39,850 bases of DNA. It comes from Phytoactinopolyspora alkaliphila. Lineage in GTDB: Bacteria; Actinomycetota; Actinomycetes; Jiangellales; Jiangellaceae. Positions 32,514 through 39,850 of this stretch are shown here, in pieces; positions within the stretch are counted from its first letter, which is position 1, and each line of letters opens with the position of its first letter. Below the pieces are notes generated by a model that saw nothing but the letters and a program-made list of their open reading frames with translations, was not told the DNA's origin and made no database searches. The position numbers were made by a program, and so were the translations under genes. The stretch covers positions 616,210-656,059 of the forward strand of contig NZ_JAAGOB010000002.1 in NCBI RefSeq assembly GCF_010550695.1, written 5' to 3'.

Positions 32514-33532
32514 TGTCTATGGCCATCGCCGTCGCACATGCGGACTCGGCAACCGACGCAATCATCGACGTCCGCAGTCTCAGCCGCCGGTTCACCGTGC
32601 GCTCGCCCGGCGGCCGGCTACGCCGGACCAAGAAGACCGTCGACGCGGTCGATGCGCTCACGTTCAGCATGCAGCGAGGGGCCGCGATCGGTTACATCGG
32701 CGCCAACGGGGCTGGGAAGTCGACCACCATCAAGATGATCACGGGCATTCTCGTCCCGTCGTCCGGTTCCGTGGTCACCTGCGGGCTCGACCCCGTCCGT
32801 CAGCGCAAACGGCTTGCCCGCCGGATCGGCGTCGTCTTCGGCCAGCGCACCCAGTTGTGGTGGGACCTGCCCCTGCGCGAGTCCTACCGGACTCTCGCGG
32901 CCATCCACCGGCTTCCCGGTGACTCCTGGGTCGCGCGCCGGGACGAGCTGATCGACCGCCTCGACCTCGCGTCGTTCGTCGACACTCCCGTCCGGCAGCT
33001 CTCGCTCGGCCAGCGCATCCGGGGTGAGATCGCGGCTGCTCTGCTGCATTCACCGGAGCTGCTGATTCTCGACGAGCCGACCATCGGTTTGGATGTCTTG
33101 AGCAAGGAGCGCCTGCGCGTGTTCCTGGCCGAGCAGCGCGCGCTGCACGGAACCAGCCTGCTGCTGACCACCCATGACATGGACGACGTCCAGCGCCTGA
33201 CCGAGCGGCTCGTCGTCGTCGATCATGGCCAGATGATCTACGACGGTGACCTGCCTGGCCTGGTGCATCGAGTGGGCGCCGAACGCGTCATGGTCCTCGA
33301 TTTCGCTGCCCCGACACCGCCCCTTGAAGACGTCCCCGGCACTCGCCTGGTGCACAGCGAACCCGATGGCATGCGCCAGCGCCTGTCGTTCGTCCCGGGA
33401 CACACGACTGCCGGAGCCGTGCTGGCCAGCGTCAGCGCCAGGGGTGAGGTGCGCGATCTCAGCATCGAGGAACCTGACATCGAGGACGTGGTCCGCCGCC
33501 TCTACCTCTCCACCGAGCCCTACCGGCAGTGA
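32513..33532 (+). CDS. ABC transporter ATP-binding protein (COG4586-like)
   Basis: A 339-residue ATPase that would drive the two preceding permeases. Walker A is YIGANGAGKSTTIKM, followed by GVVFGQRTQLWWDLPLRES (Q-loop), signature LSLGQRIRGEIAAAL, Walker B LLILDEPTIGLDVLSKE and H-loop LLLTTHDMDD. A C-terminal ~80-residue regulatory extension follows, typical of the COG4586 group. ATG 32513 shares a base with the permease TGA. All three proteins are normal in length and have no visible defects, so the transporter should be functional. Direction of transport is probably export. Confidence 0.9.
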   Translation: MSMAIAVAHADSATDAIIDVRSLSRRFTVRSPGGRLRRTKKTVDAVDALTFSMQRGAAIGYIGANGAGKSTTIKMITGILVPSSGSVVTCGLDPVRQRKRLARRIGVVFGQRTQLWWDLPLRESYRTLAAIHRLPGDSWVARRDELIDRLDLASFVDTPVRQLSLGQRIRGEIAAALLHSPELLILDEPTIGLDVLSKERLRVFLAEQRALHGTSLLLTTHDMDDVQRLTERLVVVDHGQMIYDGDLPGLVHRVGAERVMVLDFAAPTPPLEDVPGTRLVHSEPDGMRQRLSFVPGHTTAGAVLASVSARGEVRDLSIEEPDIEDVVRRLYLSTEPYRQ

Positions 33533-33548
33533 GCTCTGGCCGCGCGGG

Positions 33549-34451
33549 CTAGGACGGGCCGGGCGGCGCGGCCAGGATCTCGAGCAGCGCCTCCGCGTCA
33601 GTAGCCCGCAGCTGTCCCGAGGCCAGCGCCCGAGCCGCCGTCCGGCGAGCCAGTGTGGTGTAGACGTCGACGGCCTCCGGGGCGACCCGCCCGATCTCCA
33701 CGAGGTGATCGGCCACCGTCCCCGCGTCGCCACGAGACACCGGACCGGTCAGGGCGTCGTCGCCCTGGCGCAGCGTGTTGTCCAGCGCCGCGGACAGCAA
33801 TGGCGCAAGAGTGCGGTCAGGCTGCTCGACGCCGGCCGCCCGGAGCATGTCCATCGCGTCGTTGACCAGGGTAATCAGATGGTTGGCGCCATGGGAGAGC
33901 GCCGCGTGGTAGAGGGCGCGGCGCTCCTCGTCGACCCGGACCGGCTCCGAGCCCATCTCGATCACCAAAGCCTCAGCCACCGGCCACAGCGGTTCAGCCG
34001 CCGTCACACCGAACGTAGCGCCGGCGAGACGATGCAGGTCGACGGAAGTGCCGGTGAAGGTCATGGCCGGATGCAGGGCGAGCGGAAGGGCTCCGCGGCC
34101 GACGACCGGGTCGAGTACCGACACTCCGAACCGGCCACTTGTGTGGACCACGAACTGCCCGGCGTGAATCGCATTCGTGGCTACCAGACCGTCGACCAGG
34201 CCGGGGAGTGTGTCGTCGGGCACGGTCAGAAGGACGAGGCTGGACTTCTCGAGCACCTCGGCAACGGTGAGCAGCGGCACGTCGGGAAGAAGCGTCTCAG
34301 CCCGTAGACGGCTCGAGACCGACACGCCATAGCCGGCGACGATCCGGTGGCCGGCCGCGGCCAGAGCCGCCCCGAGGACCGCACCCACGCGGCCGGTGCC
34401 CACGACGCCCACGTCGAGCCGGGCTGGTCGCGATTCGCCCGCTTCGCTCAC
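33549..34451 (-). CDS. Rossmann-like / DUF2520 domain protein
   Basis: A 300-residue protein with an N-terminal NAD(P)-binding fold (VGVVGTGRVGAVLGAALAAAG) and a C-terminal DUF2520 helical domain (LYHAALSHGANHLITLVNDA, AALDNTLRQGDDALTGPVSR). It resembles pyrroline-5-carboxylate reductase/ketopantoate reductase-like proteins and is found next to panC in actinomycetes (as Rv3603c near panC), so a role near pantothenate metabolism is often suggested but not proven. Adjacent GTG codons at 34454 and 34451 are the likely starts; the frame open to 34505 runs into the palindrome. A plus-strand transporter separates it from panC here. Confidence 0.88.
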   Translation of the reverse strand: MSEAGESRPARLDVGVVGTGRVGAVLGAALAAAGHRIVAGYGVSVSSRLRAETLLPDVPLLTVAEVLEKSSLVLLTVPDDTLPGLVDGLVATNAIHAGQFVVHTSGRFGVSVLDPVVGRGALPLALHPAMTFTGTSVDLHRLAGATFGVTAAEPLWPVAEALVIEMGSEPVRVDEERRALYHAALSHGANHLITLVNDAMDMLRAAGVEQPDRTLAPLLSAALDNTLRQGDDALTGPVSRGDAGTVADHLVEIGRVAPEAVDVYTTLARRTAARALASGQLRATDAEALLEILAAPPGPS

Positions 34452-34472
34452 CACGCCAGGGTACCCGGCCCT

Positions 34473-34535
34473 CTCTCCATGATCATTGGCCGTAGCCCGA
34501 ACCAAGAGGGCGGGGGATGGTCAATGATCATGGAG
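34473..34535. terminator. ATGATCAT palindrome between LacI gene and DUF2520 gene
   Basis: CTCCATGATCATTG (34473-34486) and CAATGATCATGGAG (34522-34535) are perfect 14-base inverted repeats. The right arm overlaps the LacI TGA codon (34528-34530). Both neighbours run leftward, so it would terminate the LacI transcript before the DUF2520 gene. Confidence 0.65.
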
Positions 34536-35592
34536 AAGGGCGGGGCGGGGGTGCTGTCGTCGAGCCCACCCGGAGAGTTGTGGGCAGCCGGACGTCGGCC
34601 GGCCGGCTGCCGGCGAGGAACTCCGCGACCATCCGCCCGGCCGTCCTGCCCTTGTCCACAATCGGCTGTTCCACCGTCGTCAGCACATGGGCGCCGATCC
34701 ACGGCGTCTCGATGCCATCGAAACCCACGATGCTCAGATCCTCCGGCACGCGTAGCCCGCGAGACTCCGCCGTCCGCAGGACGCCGACAGCCAGCAGGTC
34801 GCTCTGTGCGACGATAGCCGTGGGCGGGGTGGCGGCGGCGAGCAGATGCTCCGCGGCCTGCTCGCCTTCCTCGATCAGGTTGGTGGCCGCCTCGATGACC
34901 GGGACCCGGCCGAACACGTCCTCCGTCCCGCGCAGTCGTTCACGGACGTCGGAGAAGCCGATCTCGGCCCGGCGCGCGTCGTCCATCGGCCCTCGACGGC
35001 CGTCGAGGAGCATCGGCAATGCCACCACGCCGATCCGTTCATGACCGAGTCGGGCAAGATGCTGCGCCAACGAGCGAGCCTCCCCGCGATCATCGATGTC
35101 GAGCACGGCGACATCGTCGCGATGCGGGCCGTCGACGGCGACGATGGGAACGCCACGTTCGACGAAGTGATCCAGGAGTGCGTCGTCGTCGCGTCCACAC
35201 ATGGCGAAGATGACGACGTCCATCGGCATCCGGGCCACCTGCTCGGGCGTCGGCCCGGCGCGGCTCGCATCACCCGAGATCAGCAGAAGCCCGGAGTCGA
35301 GCGGACTCAGCTCCTCGGCGATCCCGTCGAGCAGGCCGACCGCCACGGGGTCCCGGAACGCGTAGAGCAGCCGCTCGCCGATGACCGCCGCGACGATGCC
35401 AGAGCGACCCTGTCGGAGGGACCGCGCCATGGGATCCGGACCGGCGTATCCGAGATCCCGTGCCGCAGCCAGAACCCGCTCGCGCGTGTCCGCCGCGACG
35501 GGCCCGGCGCCGCTGAAGGCCAGGGATGCGGTCGACGGCGAGACACCGGCGCGTGCCGCCACCGCCGCGAGGGTCGGCCTGCCCGTGGTCAC
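34528..35592 (-). CDS. LacI-family transcriptional regulator
   Basis: A 354-residue LacI/GalR regulator. GTG 35592 follows GGAGG with an 8-base gap; an ATG at 35619 is also open. The HTH reads RPTLAAVAARAGVSPSTASLA and is followed by a hinge region. The ligand domain includes GIVAAVIGERLLYAFRD, GHERIGVVALPML, AIVAQSDLLAVGVLRTAES, and LSIVGFDGIETPWIG. The arrangement opposite an MFS gene, with an 18 bp perfect palindrome between them, indicates that it represses the transporter and itself. The effector is unknown. The TGA lies in the palindrome at 34522-34535. Confidence 0.92.
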   Translation of the reverse strand: MTTGRPTLAAVAARAGVSPSTASLAFSGAGPVAADTRERVLAAARDLGYAGPDPMARSLRQGRSGIVAAVIGERLLYAFRDPVAVGLLDGIAEELSPLDSGLLLISGDASRAGPTPEQVARMPMDVVIFAMCGRDDDALLDHFVERGVPIVAVDGPHRDDVAVLDIDDRGEARSLAQHLARLGHERIGVVALPMLLDGRRGPMDDARRAEIGFSDVRERLRGTEDVFGRVPVIEAATNLIEEGEQAAEHLLAAATPPTAIVAQSDLLAVGVLRTAESRGLRVPEDLSIVGFDGIETPWIGAHVLTTVEQPIVDKGRTAGRMVAEFLAGSRPADVRLPTTLRVGSTTAPPPRPSP

Positions 35593-35656
35593 GGTGGTCA
35601 CCTCCCGGATGGCTTGCATTCACCGCTCAACCGATGGCATGATATCGAATCGATAC

Positions 35657-35674
35657 GATCGAATCGATTCGATC
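35657..35674. promoter_or_regulatory. Probable LacI operator, 18 bp perfect palindrome
   Basis: GATCGAATCGATTCGATC is perfectly palindromic with a central CG. A second, partial copy of the half-site (ATCGAATCGAT, 35644-35654) overlaps to the left. It lies between the divergent LacI (35592) and MFS (35705) starts. Confidence 0.7.
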
Positions 35675-35704
35675 CTTCAGGAACAGTTCAAAGGAACCGC
35701 GAAC

Positions 35705-36928
35705 ATGGCCCGGTCCGACACGCCTCTGGTCCCACCCGCAGCGCACGTCCTCCGTGCCCGCAACGCCGTATCTATGGTCTTCGCGGCCAACGGCTTCGCT
35801 TTCGCCTCGTGGATGGCACGCGTTCCGCAGGTGCGCGACGGGCTCGGCCTGGAGCCAGGCGAACTGGGCCGCCTCTTACTGGCGATCGCCATCGGCGCCG
35901 TCATCGCTCTTCCCACCGCCGGGCTCGTCATCGGCAGGATCGGCGCCACTCGGACCGTCGCCCTGGGATCGGCGCTCGCCGGCAGTGGCTTGATCCTCGC
36001 CTCGATCGGCGCCGATCCCATGGTCAGCGTGGCGGTCACCGCGCTCGGGCTGGCTGCGCTCGGCTACGGCAGCGGTTCGTGGGACGTCGCCATGAACGTC
36101 GAAGGCGCGGCCGTCGAACGGCTCCTCGGGCGCACCGTCATGCCCCGCTTCCACGCCGCGTTCAGTCTCGGAACGGTCATCGGCGCAGGCATCGGCGCGG
36201 CTGTCACCTGGCTGGAGATCTCCGTGGCCACCCACCTCGTCACCGTCGGCGTGGTGGCCATCGGTATCGCCATGGTCAGTACCCGATACTTCCTCCCACG
36301 GCAGGTCGAGGTCGACGACGACGGTGTCAGCCGCCCCTCCTTCTCCGTGCTGCTCGCCTGGCGCGAGCCCCGGACGCTGATGATCGGCGTCATGGTGCTG
36401 TCCTTCGCACTCATCGAGGGGATCGCCAATGACTGGCTCGCGGTAGGGATCGTCGACGGGTACGAGGTCGAGAACGCCGTCGGCGCCGCGGCCTTCGCGC
36501 TCTTCGTCACCGCGATGACGGTGGGCCGGCTGTGTGGCTCCTGGTTCCTCGACCGCTACGGACGCCCGCTCGTCGTTCGTATCAGCGGTACGCTCGCCGC
36601 TGTCGGTGCGCTGATGGTCGTCTTCGGTGGCAACCCGGCGGTCGCGGTCGTCGGCATCAGCCTGTGGGGACTCGGCGCAGCGCTCGGATTCCCGGTCGGC
36701 ATGAGCGCCGGCGCGGACGATCCGCGCCGCGCGGCTGCCCGGGTGAGCGTCGTCGCGTCGATCGGTTACACCGCGTTCCTCGCCGGCCCACCCCTCCTGG
36801 GCTGGATCGGCGACCATGAGGGCATACTCCGGGCACTGCTGGTAGTGGTGGCGGCCGGTGCTCTCGGTGCCGTCGTCGCCTCGGCCTCCCGCAAGGAAGA
36901 GCCCATGGACTCCGCCGTCGACTCGTGA
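35705..36928 (+). CDS. MFS transporter, YbjJ-like
   Basis: A 407-residue major facilitator with 12 predicted helices. ATG 35705 follows AAAGGA; the frame is open to 35381 only over the LacI gene. N-terminal NGFAFASWMARVPQVRDGLG and LEPGELGRLLLAIAIGAVIA resemble YbjJ/fucose-permease-like members. Loop 2-3 has GLVIGRIGATRTVALG, and helix 5-6 AMNVEGAAVERLLGRTVMPR is characteristic of this subfamily. The C-terminal half has FLDRYGRPLVVRISG. Its substrate is not predictable; LacI control suggests a sugar or related compound, but drug efflux is also possible. One TTA codon occurs at 35876. Confidence 0.88.
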   Translation: MARSDTPLVPPAAHVLRARNAVSMVFAANGFAFASWMARVPQVRDGLGLEPGELGRLLLAIAIGAVIALPTAGLVIGRIGATRTVALGSALAGSGLILASIGADPMVSVAVTALGLAALGYGSGSWDVAMNVEGAAVERLLGRTVMPRFHAAFSLGTVIGAGIGAAVTWLEISVATHLVTVGVVAIGIAMVSTRYFLPRQVEVDDDGVSRPSFSVLLAWREPRTLMIGVMVLSFALIEGIANDWLAVGIVDGYEVENAVGAAAFALFVTAMTVGRLCGSWFLDRYGRPLVVRISGTLAAVGALMVVFGGNPAVAVVGISLWGLGAALGFPVGMSAGADDPRRAAARVSVVASIGYTAFLAGPPLLGWIGDHEGILRALLVVVAAGALGAVVASASRKEEPMDSAVDS

Positions 36929-36970
36929 CAGCACACGCGCCGCGGAGCACAGCCGCCGGCACGCCGGCGT

Positions 36971-37384
36971 TCACCCAGAGCTGACCTTCGCGCGGCGGCG
37001 CAACCAGGCCAGGCCCACCACCGGCAGGACGAGCGGGATGAACAGGTATCCGCGGCCGTAGTCCGACCACACCGTGTCAGCCGGGAAGTCGACCGCATCG
37101 AACGCCGTCAAGGAGCCGACGACGAGGACGCCTGCCATCTCCAGCGAGATGGCGCCCAGCGCCACGCGGCGAGGCGTCGCGCCTGGGCGCGCGAGAGCGA
37201 TCGTGGCCACGACGTAGACCACGGCGGCCAGCGCTGAGAGGAGATACGCCGCGGGCGCCACCTCGAACTTGGTGGAGATCTGGTAGGCGGCGCGAGACGT
37301 GGCGCCGACGGCGAAGACCGCGTAGACGGCGACGAGCAGCCGCCCAGGGCCACTGCTGCCCGCCCCGGCCACTGGTCCATTCAT
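36971..37384 (-). CDS. Small four-helix membrane protein of unknown function
   Basis: A 137-residue protein (from ATG 37384, with GGTGAGG upstream; ATG 37399 also open) with four hydrophobic stretches: about 15-35, 45-65, 75-95 and 110-130. The region VWSDYGRGYLFIPLVLPVVG before the last helix is conserved-looking. A basic tail (RRRAKVSS) ends it. It is separated by 27 bases from another small membrane protein, and both run after the DUF885 gene in one likely operon. I do not recognise a specific function. Confidence 0.75.
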   Translation of the reverse strand: MNGPVAGAGSSGPGRLLVAVYAVFAVGATSRAAYQISTKFEVAPAAYLLSALAAVVYVVATIALARPGATPRRVALGAISLEMAGVLVVGSLTAFDAVDFPADTVWSDYGRGYLFIPLVLPVVGLAWLRRRAKVSSG

Positions 37385-37411
37385 CGCCTCACCCGCCATG
37401 CCGCCAGCCGC

Positions 37412-37780
37412 TCACACACCGGGAACTCCCTCCCAGATTTCCTGGAGACGTACCACCAGAGCGGCGAGAACAAGGGTGCCGAAGACGAGCACCGAGGTGC
37501 CCCACCGGGATTTCTCCGCAAGGGCCCAGAAGAGCGTCATTGGCAGCAGGAGCAGCGCGAAGATCAGGTAGCTGACGAAAAGGGCAGTTTCGCCAGGCCC
37601 GTCGCCCACCGCCATCATCACCACCGCGACGACTCCCTGCACCAGCAGCAACAGCTCGATGACTGCGGCGCCGATCACGAACCACTCACGTGGGTTTTGG
37701 TTGCGAACCACGGCGACGAGGCCCCACCCGGCGTAACCGAGTGACGCCGCGATAATCACGTATGCCAGAGGATCGACCAT
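37412..37780 (-). CDS. Small membrane protein of unknown function
   Basis: A 122-residue protein with about four transmembrane segments: near 5-23, 35-58, 66-88 and 95-112. It begins MVDPLAYVIIAASLGYAGWG and has the loop VRNQNPREWFVIG. The ATG at 37780 follows GGGACACTC, 11 bases after the DUF885 stop, so co-transcription is likely. The open frame extends upstream to 38404, but there it is antisense-like and composed of Arg/Pro/Gly-rich shadow sequence. No function can be assigned from the sequence. Confidence 0.78.
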   Translation of the reverse strand: MVDPLAYVIIAASLGYAGWGLVAVVRNQNPREWFVIGAAVIELLLLVQGVVAVVMMAVGDGPGETALFVSYLIFALLLLPMTLFWALAEKSRWGTSVLVFGTLVLAALVVRLQEIWEGVPGV

Positions 37781-37791
37781 GAGTGTCCCCG

Positions 37792-39459
37792 CTAGGGCAG
37801 CTTCGCGAGTTCGTCGGCGAGATCGTCGAGACCGAGCGAGCCGAGCGAAAGCGCCGCCATGTGCCACGCCTTGAGGTCGAAGGCGTCGCCACGCGCAGCC
37901 CGGGCGGCGGCGCGGCCGTCGAGCCAGGCCCGCTCGCCGAGCTTGTAACTGATCGCCTGGCCGGGTAGGCCCAGGTAGCGGATGATCTCCGAGTCGATGA
38001 ACTCCTCGTCCCGGCCATTGTGGCGGCGCAGGAACTCTCGCCCCAGATGCGGCGTCCAGGTTTCGCCCGGGTGAAACGGCGAGCCGGCCGGGATGGGCAG
38101 GCGCACGTGCATGCCGATGTCGATGATCACCCGTACCGCCCGGAGCATCTGCGCGTCGAGGTACCCAAGGCGATAGGCGGGGTCGGTCAGGTAGCCGAGC
38201 TCGTCCACGAGCCGTTCCGCATAGAGCGCCCAGCCCTCGGTGGTGGCACTGACCGACCCGACGCTGACCTGATAGCGCGAAAGGGTGTCCTGCACGTGGA
38301 CCCACTGCGCCAGCTGCAGGTGGTGGCCCGGCACGCCCTCGTGGTACCACGTACTGACCAGGTCCCACGTGGGGAAGCGGTCCCTGCCCATGGTCGGCAG
38401 CCATGTCCGGCCGGGCCGGGAGAAGTCCAGCGAGGGCCGGGTGTAGTAGGGAGCGGCGGCACTTCCGGGTGGCGCGATCATGGCTTCGACATTCTTGATC
38501 GGATCGGCCAGATCCACGTGCGTGCCGTCGAAGTCCTCTATGGCTCGGTCCATGAGGTCCTGCAGCCAGCGCCTGATCTCCTCCTCGCCGTGGATCGCCT
38601 CACCGTGCTCGTGAAGGTGGCGCATCACCTGCATCGGCGAGGCCCCAGGAAGAATCGCCGTGGCAGCCTTGTCGATCTCCTCCCTCAGCCGGTGATACTC
38701 GGCCCACCCGTACGCATACGCGTCATCAAGGTCCAGATCCGCGCCCGTCCAGTACCGCGCCCATCGCGCGTATCGATCGCGCCCGACCGCATCGGGGGCC
38801 TCCTGCGCGGCCGGCGCGTAGACGTCGGAGAGGAAACCGCGGAGCTCGTCGAGGGCCGCCGTGGCGACGTCCGCCGCCCCGGTCAACTCTGTCCACAACG
38901 CATCCGGGCCAGCGGCGACGAACTCCCGATACCACGCCGTGCGCACCCAGGTGGTCAGCTGGGCGACGACGGTCTCCGCCTGTCTCGCCGGGGCCAGCAG
39001 GCCGTCGGACATGCCCTTCTCCAGTGAGGCACGGCAACTTCGCACCGCTTCCGGAATGCGCGCCAGCCTGCGGGCGATGACCGCCCAGTCGTCGCCGGAC
39101 TCCTGAGGCATCAGAAGAAACACCGAACGCATCGAATGCGCCGGTGAGAACAGGTTGTTGACCTCACGCAAACCTTCGCCGGCGTCGTGCACGGCCAGCG
39201 TCGCCGTCAGCCGTTCTCGGAGCAGGCGCGCAGCGCGTCTTTCCACCACCGGCAGGTCGCCCCGTTCGGCGACCGCAAGCTCCGTCAGCACCGCTCGCTG
39301 AGCGTCAGCCAGCGCTTCCCTCCCGTCGGGAGAGAAATCGGGCATGGCGTCACTACCGGGGCGGATCCCCAGCGCGGTACCGACCACCGGATTGAGATCC
39401 GCGAGGGTCTCGACGTAGCGGTCGGCGATCTGCCGTGGCGTCGAACCGTTCTCGTACAC
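37792..39459 (-). CDS. DUF885 domain-containing protein, putative metallopeptidase
   Basis: About 555 residues, the usual DUF885 length. The HExxxGHH-like zinc motif is in VSTWYHEGVPGHHLQLAQWV. Other DUF885 marks are YYTRPSLDFSRPGRTW, TEGWALYAERLVDELGY and IRYLGLPGQAISYKLGERAW. No signal peptide is evident, so the protein is likely cytoplasmic. GTG 39459 follows GGGGAGG with an 8-base gap. An ATG at 39516 is in frame but lies within a palindromic element, which argues against it. Members are related to angiotensin-converting-enzyme-like and carboxypeptidase-like metalloproteins, though activity is rarely proven. Confidence 0.88.
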   Translation of the reverse strand: MYENGSTPRQIADRYVETLADLNPVVGTALGIRPGSDAMPDFSPDGREALADAQRAVLTELAVAERGDLPVVERRAARLLRERLTATLAVHDAGEGLREVNNLFSPAHSMRSVFLLMPQESGDDWAVIARRLARIPEAVRSCRASLEKGMSDGLLAPARQAETVVAQLTTWVRTAWYREFVAAGPDALWTELTGAADVATAALDELRGFLSDVYAPAAQEAPDAVGRDRYARWARYWTGADLDLDDAYAYGWAEYHRLREEIDKAATAILPGASPMQVMRHLHEHGEAIHGEEEIRRWLQDLMDRAIEDFDGTHVDLADPIKNVEAMIAPPGSAAAPYYTRPSLDFSRPGRTWLPTMGRDRFPTWDLVSTWYHEGVPGHHLQLAQWVHVQDTLSRYQVSVGSVSATTEGWALYAERLVDELGYLTDPAYRLGYLDAQMLRAVRVIIDIGMHVRLPIPAGSPFHPGETWTPHLGREFLRRHNGRDEEFIDSEIIRYLGLPGQAISYKLGERAWLDGRAAARAARGDAFDLKAWHMAALSLGSLGLDDLADELAKLP

Positions 39460-39512
39460 GACGCCATCCTCCCCGACGCGCCGCGCCCGGAGCCACGCGG
39501 GTCCGCCAACGC

Positions 39513-39567
39513 CCAAATGATCATGTAAACCATGCGTTCTCGTGCTTCACCATGCCTGCAGCCATGG
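39513..39567. repeat. Inverted, truncated copy of the 26257-26344 palindrome
   Basis: 39515-39548 matches the 34-base arm with a TT to CG change. The following 19 bases (ACCATGCCTGCAGCCATGG) equal the reverse complement of the first element's loop. The second arm is missing because IS30 sequence starts at about 39568. Confidence 0.85.
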
Positions 39568-39850
39568 CGGATTCAAGTGGTGAGTGCAACACCGGGTGGA
39601 TTGAATGGTTCTGAGAGTAGCTTGTTGAGTGCTTCGGCTGGGGTTTTCCAGCTCAGGGTTTTGCGGGGTCGGTTGTTCAGTTCGGTGGCGACGAAGTCGA
39701 GGTAGCCGGGGCCGTGCAGGGATAGGTCGGTGCCCTTGGGGAAGTATTGGCGCAGTAGGCCGTTGGTGTTTTCGTTGGTGCCGCGTTGCCAGGGCGAGTG
39801 CGGGTCGCAGAAGTAGATGTCCATGTCGGTCGCTATTTTGATCTTGGCGT
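39568..39850 (-). mobile_element. IS30-family insertion sequence, partial at window end
   Basis: The IS end is about 39568, where homology to the palindrome stops; the terminal bases (GGATTCAAGTGGTGAGTGCA) are a plausible inverted repeat overlapping the transposase stop. The rest of the element lies beyond the window, so the other end and any target duplication cannot be seen. Confidence 0.8.
39573..39850 (-). CDS. IS30-family transposase, C-terminal fragment at window edge
   Basis: The visible 92 residues are the C-terminal part of an IS30 DDE transposase: [40 protein letters not shown] and [20 protein letters not shown]. The first includes the Asp-Pro-His-Ser-Pro-Trp-x-Arg-Gly-x-x-Glu block with the catalytic Glu of the DDE triad. 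The stop is at 39573, about five bases from the IS end, as usual for this family. The reading frame remains open at the right window edge, so this is truncation by the window and not a visible defect. It inserted beside the DUF885 gene into a palindromic repeat. Confidence 0.93.
   Translation of the reverse strand, partial: AKIKIATDMDIYFCDPHSPWQRGTNENTNGLLRQYFPKGTDLSLHGPGYLDFVATELNNRPRKTLSWKTPAEALNKLLSEPFNPPGVALTT

Noticed and set aside
35705-35900. TTA codon at 35876 as evidence of bldA-type control
   Set aside because: A single rare codon in a permease is weak evidence, and bldA dependence is established mainly for Streptomyces.
35381-36928. Long version (515 residues) of the MFS transporter
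   Set aside because: The extension lies over the divergent LacI gene and its operator; ATG 35705 has a ribosome site and starts a normal MFS.
36929-36970. GCCGGCACGCCGGC-like hairpin after the MFS gene
   Set aside because: Stem of only five to six GC pairs in GC-rich sequence; too weak to call a terminator.

Overview
The window is GC-rich, densely coded DNA from an actinomycete. The markers are a mycothiol glycosyltransferase (mshA) next to a YbjN gene, an Lsr2 nucleoid protein, the lsr2-lysS-coaX-panC neighbourhood also found in mycobacteria, and an ECF41-type sigma factor. The genus cannot be fixed from sequence alone; a soil actinomycete such as a Jiangellales or Propionibacteriales member would fit, but that is a guess.

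Layout. (1) 154-1928: ybjN-mshA operon on the minus strand, divergent from an exported L,D-transpeptidase (2189-3364). (2) 3364-4163: a small cassette bounded by inverted copies of a ~70 bp palindrome, holding a frameshifted AbiEi-like/DUF559 nuclease gene. (3) 4263-8111: a single-chain ABC exporter with one degenerate and one canonical ATP site. (4) 8197-14386: L-rhamnose catabolism (rhaI, rhaD-dehydrogenase fusion, rhaB) with a divergent LacI regulator and an operator. (5) 14547-17776: an SDR, an alpha/beta hydrolase and a protein of unknown family, tightly packed. (6) 17784-20778: FCD-type GntR regulator, two matching operators, an LldD2-like alpha-hydroxy acid dehydrogenase and an FAH-family hydrolase.

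(7) 20949-34451: the conserved lsr2, NAGS, lysS, coaX, nadC, nadB, panC, DUF2520 series on the minus strand. It is interrupted twice. Between lysS and coaX lie a 94 bp tandem repeat array, a STAS protein, an NAD-dependent epimerase and an ECF41 sigma factor; a near-perfect ECF41 promoter precedes the epimerase. Between panC and the DUF2520 gene lies a plus-strand three-gene ABC-2 type transporter. panD and nadA are not present. (8) 34528-36928: a LacI regulator and a YbjJ-like MFS transporter sharing an 18 bp perfect palindrome. (9) 36971-39459: two small membrane proteins and a DUF885 peptidase-like protein. (10) 39568-end: the 3' part of an IS30-family element inserted into a second, inverted copy of the palindrome that ends the sigma/coaX gene pair.

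Taken together, L-rhamnose is converted to DHAP plus L-lactaldehyde, which can become L-lactate; the nearby LldD2-like enzyme could take lactate to pyruvate (inference). The coaX, panC, nadB and nadC genes supply CoA and NAD precursors. Long palindromes recur at gene ends throughout, several containing ATGATCAT, and they appear to serve as (often bidirectional) terminators. The least explained items are the palindrome-bounded nuclease cassette, the 94 bp array in front of lysS, and the unknown gene at 16394-17776.
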